Part shown: piece by piece, positions 57,233 to 64,000 of the stretch
Layout: every line of letters starts with the position of its first letter
Numbering within the stretch: position 1 is the first letter of the stretch
DNA from: Actinomucor elegans
Taxonomy: Eukaryota; Mucoromycota; Mucoromycetes; Mucorales; Mucoraceae
Direction: 5' to 3'
Assembly: GCA_026027325.1 (NCBI GenBank)
Contig: JAMSLZ010000014.1
Location: 496,001 to 560,000, forward strand
DNA length: 64,000 bases
Position numbers and translations under genes: made by a program
Notes under the pieces: model-generated
Seen by the model: the letters and a program-made list of their open reading frames with translations, nothing else
Told to the model about the DNA's origin: nothing
Database searches by the model: none

Positions 57233-57937
57233 AGGAATGCTTTCCCATAATAAATTATTTCGGTTAAAATGTTTTTGTTCTAACTCGCTGTCTGATGCGT
57301 ATGAACTTGAAACTAGAATGACTTTGGGTTGATGTGTTGAGTCCGATAAACCTAATCACATCTGCTTCTTTTTGCGAGCTATGCTACCTCGAAGATTATT
57401 ATATTGTAAAATGTCGCTGTACAAAGTTTATTTCATCATAAAGTATAAATTAGGTTCTACTAGACAGTTCAATCTAAATATGGGCTACTGGTCAACTGCG
57501 AATTTGAACTACAATTTGGTGGAACAGTCTGATTGATCTTGCATAAACGAAACACATGTAACTTACTATTCATCACTAACAATGCAATGCATACACCAAA
57601 TCCTAGCTAAATAAAGGTTTCAGTAGAAACAGTGGTTCATTCTGAATACATATTACAGTTTGATGTTTTATTGATCAAGATCGAGCAGGAGATCTAGAAA
57701 TGAGAAAAATACCAAAGGTATGGCATTGGAGTGAGTTCTTCAAATTTTTCAACATATTACTATGACATGATTTATAGACAACTTAAATGGAGTATTATAG
57801 AGAGTATAAAATCTTATTATTAATATTAATAGCATATACTTTAACAAAGACGACTTTTTTTTTTTTTTGCAAGGTAATCTACCCATCATTTAATACAACA
57901 ATAAATTCTCTATAAACTTTGTTAAGCCAAGCTTTAT
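57233..57937. other. Gap between CaMKK and CHL4 with a repeat pair
   Basis: About 700 bp. It contains repeat copies at 57460-57702 and a run of 14 T near 57855-57868. The 5' exon of CHL4, which I could not resolve, may lie in the last 100 bp. Confidence 0.45.
57460..57702 (+). repeat. Pair of diverged copies of the intergenic motif
   Basis: Copies 57460-57535 and 57616-57702, plus orientation, about 156-167 bp apart. The first has AGACAGTTCAATCTAAATAT, then GGGCTACTGGTCAACTGCGA, then ACAATTTGGTGGAACAG. The second has AACAGTGGTTCATTCTGAAT, then TTGATCAAGATCGAGCAGG, then AGATCTAGAAATG. Confidence 0.65.
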
Positions 57938-59721
57938 GTGTTGACTTTTTCTATCATTCAAGGCTTGGATCTACCAAGAGAAAAAAAAAAATTCTGCTTT
58001 GAACAAGTCCTGGGCACGGTTTTGTTCAAACGGTCAATAGCCAATCATGATCATCTTTTGGTAGAAAACCCAGGAACACGCTTAAAATGGTTGCTTTCGC
58101 GCGCCTTAAATTCAAAATTATTCTTTCTTGCTGTTCCCCATATGATTTCTCGAAAAGATCTTGCTATCATAAAACATACAGATAAAACTAAAAAACTACT
58201 AGCATCTCAACCAATATCAGAGTTATTGTCCTTGGTGAAACATTGGCTCAATGTGCCTGAATTACGACCTTCAAACACAACTCGATTTGCCGATTATAAA
58301 GAATTGCAACATAACAAATCAAAAGTCATTGAAAGAATACTACATTTAGACTGGGTAAAGCAATAAATTCAATGTGTCATTAACTCAGTCTCTTACATTT
58401 CTTTCCAGCAACGAGGATTCCATTCGATACAAATAGCGCAGCTAGAAATACATGGTAGTCTCTTTAACTGTTAATTTGATTTGTTCACTAAATTCTTAAT
58501 TCCATGTAGTCCTTATTGTTAAAGAAAGCGCAAGATCATGGTATGTTGGAAGAATCCTGACAGGTAAAAAGGCTTACAGTGATTGGATTGTGTGTATTCA
58601 TCGAAATTTGATCAAGTAGCAACTGGAAAACTGAGGCTAGATCTAGATGCAGCAGCAATAAAGGAATCAATAGAAGACTTTATATCCAAATACGTGTCTT
58701 GTGTAAGTCTACTTTTAACTTTATGAGGGAACTATACTTATTATATGATAGTACATCTACGTGCTCCATCACAAGGAGACTGATTTATACTGGATGCGTA
58801 TCGAGATTTTCCCCAAAACTGAAAATACTTCCCTCAGTCATCGCGAAGTCACTTTTGTTATCTTTTATCCTCAAACAGAATTCATCATACTCAGTGGAAG
58901 AGTAACCAACAGGAACGCTCGCACTTATATCAAACAAGCCATCCTAAAGACGTATGGCGGCGAAAAAATTGACTCCCAACACCATCGAGGCGGTATCATC
59001 TCTCAAATCACATCCATCATTCGAACACGAAAATCACAGGGTGTGTTTGCTCAGCTTCGACATAACCAAGTGGATTCGAATCCTTTGGATATTCGACAAA
59101 AGGCGCCGGTTCGCCTTGAGCATGAACAGGAGTCAGCCAGTACATCAGATTTAAATAGACGTCTCAAAGCAGTTGATCAAGATGATATCAATTTGCGAAG
59201 GAAAATAGTATTGGAAAACTATGGCCATAGCTTTGCAACTAGTACTACTTCTTTAAAGGTGGCTGTAAGTTGAATGCAGCATTAGTAAATGAAAACGATA
59301 TCTCATGATGTATTTGAATTAGACTACTTTGCCGTTTAATCCTGGCCATCAAAATGAGAATGGTCCGACGATCAAGTTTGAATTGAATTTGAGTGGATCC
59401 AATATAGCTCAAGGGGTGAAAAACATGATTCAAATGGGACGGATTGATGTAAATGCGCCAGACTGGTTAACGACAATTGCCTCGACTGGTGCTACTCAAT
59501 TGTATGTAACAAAGGATGGTGCAACCGAAGTTGAGCCTGAAGAATCTGATATGGAGGATATAGAACATAGTCAGGCGGAAAATGAAAAACAAGAGCAAAC
59601 AGGAGAGGATGAAGAATTAGAAGAAGGGCAAACGGAAGAGGATGAAGAAGAGTTGGAAGAAGAGTTGGAAGAAGAGTCGGAAGAAGAGTCGGAAGAAGAG
59701 CAAGATGAAATAGAAGAGTGA
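57938..59721 (+). CDS. CHL4: Inner-kinetochore protein Chl4/CENP-N
   Basis: CCAN subunit, partner of CENP-L/Iml3, that in other fungi contacts the CENP-A nucleosome. Exons I can support: about 57938-58354, 58409-58454, 58510-58563, 58617-58702, 58752-59264 and 59323-59721. All phases agree. The 5' end is unresolved: no ATG opens the first frame, and a branch-site-like GTTGAC plus pyrimidine tract ending in CAAG at about 57961 suggests an upstream exon. Family features are the helical N-half (ISELLSLVKHWLNVPELRPS), a beta-rich middle (SCYIYVLHHKETDLYW, EVTFVIFYPQTEFIILSGR) and the Chl4-type end KFELNLSGSNIAQGVKNMIQ, then MGRIDVNAPDWL. An acidic tail of about 60 residues (Glu-rich, 15-bp repeats at 59650-59700) follows. 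Intron 3 ends in AAG and is the least certain. Confidence 0.75.
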
Positions 59722-60497
59722 ATAAAAACCAATTTCTCGATGCATACCTCTTGTTATTTCAAATATTACAGTCTTTTAAAAAAAACGACTGTGCAGATTT
59801 CTATCACACATCGAATATTATACCTAATTACATATGTCTTGTCAAAGAATTAAACAACATGTCGAATAGTATAAAAATCAAATCGATAATTTGCTTAATT
59901 TATCGAACCACACTTTTCGTGTATATTAATACCTATAACTTCCTCTACCGATCTTGAACAGATATTGCAACTAATGACTATACAGCACTGGCTCAGAAGG
60001 AGGTGCTACATTTACTAACATCGTTATTTAACGAATTAAATTGTAATAAATATAATATACACTAATGACTGGCAGTAAATTATATACATATGATCTATAG
60101 ATTTTTCGATCGACCTAGGTTAGATGTCACATTTGCCTAGCAATTAAAAATTAGGATGAGCTATAGCAGCATCTATTAGAACTTTTGTCTAACTAAAATA
60201 GATTGGATATATTCTAAACTATATAAGCTTATTTATCATCTGAACACTCATCTTATTTTATATATTTTAAATGCAGTCCTTTCATATTTAGTAGGTTTAG
60301 TGAATTGTGTCCTCATTAAAGAGCTTAGTGATCGAGCCTCTTTAACTGATGGAAGTTTAAGAGTACACCTTACATTTATTTAAACTCCTCGCCGAGGACA
60401 CGCCCTTCGATTCCCTCTCTCAACAGGGGCTTCAATTTTTTTTTTTCGAATAAAGCAAAGCTCTTTTTTCTTTTGAATCTTCCATCACTACTTTAAC
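59722..60497. other. Gap between CHL4 and mL53 with a repeat pair
   Basis: About 780 bp. It contains repeat copies at 59941-60179 in minus orientation, then a pyrimidine-rich leader with T9 before mL53. No coding signal is seen. Confidence 0.5.
59941..60179 (-). repeat. Pair of diverged copies of the intergenic motif
   Basis: Copies 59941-60017 and 60091-60179, minus orientation, about 148-155 bp apart. Read on the minus strand the first has ATGTAGCACCTCCTTCTGAG, then GTCATTAGTTGCAATATCTG, then CAAGATCGGTAGAGG. The second has ATAGCTCATCCTAATTTTTA, then GGCAAATGTGACATCTAACC, then TAGGTCGATCGAAAAATC. Confidence 0.55.
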
Positions 60498-60934
60498 ATG
60501 TTTATGAAACAAATCACCGAGATCAAGGTAGCTTTGGCTCCTTTCAATACTGCTTCCAAATCTTCAAGGTATTGAATCGAAACATTGTGGCGATCTATTT
60601 TTCGTCATTTACCCTGGCGAAATGTGTTGACATATTTGTATGTAGATTATTCTTGAATCACGTCAACACAAACAGTGCACGTAAAGTGAACCCAACCATT
60701 AAGATTTCAACCAATGTCTTGTCTGATCCTGCTGCTCCTTCTCATATCCAAGTCGTTTATCGTAAGTTGGATATGATGCCGAAATCGATCACATAATAAC
60801 GTTATATTTTAACTTTAGGCGATGGTCAAAAGATTGCTTTAGACTCTGACAAGATGAAGATTAACAATATTTTGCAGGTAGTTAACAAGCATGCAAAGAA
60901 ATTGGAAGAAATCGAACAAGCCAAGTCTTGGTAA
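60498..60934 (+). CDS. mL53: Mitochondrial large ribosomal subunit protein mL53
   Basis: Mitoribosomal protein of the thioredoxin-like L51/S25 group (yeast Mrpl44). Three exons, 60498-60568, 60646-60761 and 60819-60934, giving 100 aa. The start MFMKQITEIKVALAPFNTAS matches the family opening (beta strand, then PF-x-A-S). It is followed by RLFLNHVNT, KISTNVLSDPAAPSHIQVVY and RDGQKIALD, the usual K-DGK-like turn. The C-terminal helix NNILQVVNKHAKKLEEIEQA is family-like. No long presequence is present, as is common for mL53. The spacing and composition are ordinary. The call is from fold-level motifs in a short protein. Confidence 0.82.
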
Positions 60935-61861
60935 AGCAAGATAATACGAACACAAAACATCTAGAGGATAGACTTTTTATTACATGCACAGCAACCAATG
61001 CTATTTTGTTTAATAAACTTTGTAAATACCAAATCCTTGGAAGATGATAGATAGAAACATTGTGATATTTATGGAGATGATCTTACAGACGGAAATTGGC
61101 ATAAGAAGCACTCGGCTTTCGATGCAAACATATCTCCTTTCTCCGTGACCTTTAGCCATAGAAAGCGCAGTTATGAAGGTAACAAGAGTTTTAAAGGTGT
61201 ATTGGACTTACATGATCCAAATATCAGCTGTATGGATATTGCTCAATGCTGTGGATAGTCTGATAATTTACGCTAATAAAACAACTAATATTAGCAAGTA
61301 TTCTTTGTTATTTTATCTATTCTGCCCTAAATACATACTCAAGCGAGATTATGCTTTATCATCCATCAACTGTTCTAGAGGCAGCCAGTTACAATTAACT
61401 TGGTCGTTTTGAGTTGAAAATGTATTATTGAAAGATCTCAACGTGTATACATTACAAGACCCATATATGGCACAATAATTTCGCTGCAGTTGGATATATT
61501 TATATACCCAATAATATTTAACTAAGCTTAATCTTAGTTGTATTCATGAATGGAAATCAGTATGAACACTTAACAAGATATTACATTGGTATATCGGATA
61601 CATGTGATTAAAATAGTATATTTGCGATACTGATCCTAATAATGCAATTAGATCCAAGCTGTATGCTCCACTATAATTACTAACTGAAAATAAAACTAAA
61701 ATACTAAATGATCGATGCAGTAGGATACTCTCATAAATGATAAAGGACATATTAGATATTTAATGATACGCTAAGTAGAAGCAAGTTTTAAGGTGTATAA
61801 ATAAAGATAAAAATAAAGACAGTAATAGTTATACAAAAGGATAAAAAAGAATAATGTACAT
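60935..61861. other. Convergent gap mL53/methionine synthase
   Basis: About 930 bp of AT-rich DNA between two 3' ends. One 79-codon frame (61173-61412) looks like chance. A weak match to the intergenic motif near 61615-61690 on the minus strand is too degraded to count. Confidence 0.4.
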
Positions 61862-64000
61862 CTAGTTATCATAAGCAAGAATTGTACCTAACCACTTCTC
61901 AACGGTTTCGACATCCATGTTCTTACGAGCAGCGTAATCCACTATTTGATCTTTTTCTACTTTACCAACAGCAAAGTATTTACTTTGCTCATGACCAAAG
62001 AACAAACCACTGACAGAGGCAGGAGGATCCATTGCAAGAGATTCGGTCAAAGTAATACCAGTCTTTTCAGCAATTTGGCCCAAATCCCACATGGTCTTCT
62101 TTTCAGTATGATCAGGTTGAGAAGGATAACCAGGAGCAGGACGAATACCTTGGTAACGTACAGCAAACAGATCAGCAGCAGATAAAGTTTCGTCAGAAGC
62201 ATAGCCCCAATCCTTTCTACGAACTTCTTCATGAAGAGCTTCAGCAAAAGCTTCGGCCAAACGATCAGCAATAGCCTTGGCCATGATACTATTATAATCA
62301 TCACCATCGGCTTCATATTGTGCTACTAGTTTGTCACAGCCAAAACCAGTACTCACAGCAAACATACCGAGATAATCTGGCACATTGGAATCTTTGGGAG
62401 ATACAAAGTCAGATAAACAGTAGTAAGGCTCGTCAGTTTCCTTTTCAACTTGCTGACGAAGACCATAATAGACACCAGCAACCGTTTGACGGGTTTCGTC
62501 GGTATAGATTTCAATATCATCACCAACGGAATGAGCAGGATAAAAGCCGACAATACCACGAGCAGTAAGTAGCTTTTTAGAAATGATCATATCCAGCATC
62601 TCTTTAGCATCCTTGTAAAGACGTTTAGCTTCTTCGCCCACATGCTCATCATCAAAAATCTTGGGGAAACCTCTGTTGGGATAACGACCTCGAAGTTGAA
62701 AGACTTGGAAGAAAGGGTTCCAATCGATGTGATCTACCAATTTTTCAAGAGGGTATTCATCATAGACCTTGGTGCCCAAGAATGTAGGTTTAGCAGGAGG
62801 AGGACATTTGATCCAATCGATTTCCATCTTTTTGGCTCTGGCGTTTTCAAGCGTCAGTAAATGGCGCTCTTCTAAACCTTCATAGTATTCTTCGCGCATT
62901 TCATCGTATTCATCACGGATATCTTCAGCAAACTCTTCTCTCATGTTTTCGTCTAAAAGACTAGCAACAACAGGTACACTTCGCGAAGCATCCAAGACAT
63001 AGATAGCAGGAGACGAGTACTGAGGCGCAATCTTGACAGCTGTATGCATTTTACTGGTAGTAGCACCGCCGATAAGGATAGGAATCTTTAAACCAGCCTT
63101 TTGACATTCTTTGGCTACAATAACCATTTCTTCCAATGAGGGCGTAATAAGACCAGAGAGACCAATGACATCGGCCTTTTCTTCAATGGCAGTCTTGATA
63201 ATCTTATCACAAGGAACCATGACACCCAAATCAATGACCTTGTAATTATTACAACCCAACACAACACCACAAATGTTCTTTCCAATATCGTGTACATCAC
63301 CCTTGACAGTAGCCATGACAATGGTACCATTGCCCTTGATTTCAGTTTCACCACTGATGAGCATATCAGCTTCTTTTTCAATCTTGATATATTCAACCAA
63401 GTGAGCAACAGCCTTCTTCATGACACTAAGAAACATTGTTAATAAACTGACTTTAGCTATTTGTATATCGACAGACTTACCGAGCAGAACGAATAACTTG
63501 AGGCAAGAACATCTTTCCCTTACCAAACAGATCACCAACAACGTTCATACCAGCCATCAAAGGACCTTCAATGACGTTCAATGAACGAGGATACTTTTTT
63601 TTATCCAAACGAGCTTCTTCTGTATCTTCAACAATGTACTTCATGATACCCTTCACAAGTGCATGACTGATACGTTCAGTGACAGGCCAAGCTCTCCATT
63701 CTTCCAAATCCTCATCCTTCTTTGCGTCTTTGGAGTGAGCTTTGGCATAATCTAACAATTTCTCAGTGACTTCAGAATCACGGTTCCAAACAGCGTCTTC
63801 ACAAAGCTGCAAAAGGTCCTTGGGGATATCGTCGTATACAGTCAAAAAACCAGCATTCACAATACCCATGTCCATACCAGCTCTGACAGTATGGTATAAA
63901 AAGACGGAGTGCATGGCTTCACGGACCTTGTCCATACCACGGAAAGCAAACGATAAGTTGGAGACACCACCACTGATTTTGGCACCGGGAAGCGTGGCCT
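61862..64000 (-). CDS. metH: Cobalamin-dependent methionine synthase (MetH), C-terminal part, runs off the window
   Basis: Transfers a methyl group from methyltetrahydrofolate through methylcobalamin to homocysteine. Two exons are visible, 63481 to beyond 64000 and 61862-63425, covering about 694 C-terminal residues. From the N-side: the end of the folate-binding domain ([20 protein letters not shown], then [11 protein letters not shown]); the helical cap and cobalamin domain with the cobalt-ligand histidine in [10 protein letters not shown], plus [11 protein letters not shown] and GGATTS; then the AdoMet activation domain with [12 protein letters not shown]. The C-terminus is complete ([11 protein letters not shown]). 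The presence of the activation domain implies a reductive reactivation partner such as a methionine synthase reductase. The spliceosomal intron and host-like codon use argue against bacterial contamination. Fungi such as yeast use MetE instead. Confidence 0.97.

Noticed and set aside
61173..61412. 79-codon frame with hydrophobic stretches
   Set aside because: It lies in an AT-rich 3' gap, has no splice support or motif, and its composition matches other chance frames.
61862..64000. MetH as bacterial contamination or recent transfer
   Set aside because: It has a normal spliceosomal intron and codon use like neighbouring genes, and MetH is known from early-diverging fungi.
1..64000. Bacterial-type defence islands, phage or biosynthetic cluster
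   Set aside because: All recognisable genes are scattered eukaryotic housekeeping genes. There is no operon structure, phage gene or clustered pathway.

Overview
This window reads as nuclear DNA of a filamentous early-diverging fungus, most likely Mucoromycota. The genes are interrupted by short GT-AG introns (mostly 45-75 nt). The DNA is AT-rich with long A/T homopolymers. The proteins are fungal: a five-domain AROM polypeptide, Skn7, Pex13, Cut8/Sts1, Atp11, Sls1 and mL53. A cobalamin-dependent methionine synthase is also present, which ascomycete yeasts lack but early-diverging fungi keep. I cannot name the species.

Layout. 1-5 kb: 5' end of a branched-chain aminotransferase (-), a 2 kb gap, RPA43 (+) facing ATP11 (-). 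5-12 kb: a sparse region with a possible 33-residue secreted peptide, a serine carboxypeptidase (+), a small secreted LysM protein (-) and tRNA-Ser(UGA) (-). 12-22 kb: ARO1 (+) behind two Gcn4-type sites, a 624-aa orphan, a 96-aa orphan, cytosolic seryl-tRNA synthetase (-) and a divergent 133-aa orphan. 23-32.5 kb: mitochondrial DNA polymerase gamma (-), PEX13 (+), SKN7 (-) and the SF3b subunit Hsh49/SF3B4 (-). 33-37 kb: a PalI/Rim9-like membrane protein and two tandem calmodulin-like genes, all (-). 39-50 kb: mitochondrial SLS1 (+), a Ras GEF (+) and the replication checkpoint mediator MRC1 (-). 50-57 kb: a NIPA-type Mg2+ transporter (-), a tiny basic protein (+), a zinc-knuckle-like orphan (-), Cut8/Sts1 (+) and a CaMKK-type kinase (+). 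58-64 kb: the inner-kinetochore protein Chl4/CENP-N (+), mitoribosomal mL53 (+) and the 3' part of methionine synthase (-).

The genes do not form a pathway cluster; this is ordinary mixed housekeeping gene space. Loose themes are mitochondrial gene expression and ATP synthase assembly (ATP11, MIP1, SLS1, mL53), amino-acid metabolism (BCAT, ARO1, MetH, SerRS, tRNA-Ser), calcium signalling (two EF-hand genes, CaMKK) and chromosome maintenance (MRC1, CHL4, Cut8).

The most unusual material is intergenic. About ten of the long gaps hold arrays of two or three diverged copies of one roughly 80-bp motif, mostly 150-170 bp apart and in one orientation per array. One gap also holds a 124-bp TA-flanked MITE with nearly perfect 40-bp inverted termini. 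All intron-exon models were built by eye from reading frame, splice consensus and family knowledge. For most genes the exon lengths sum to a multiple of three.
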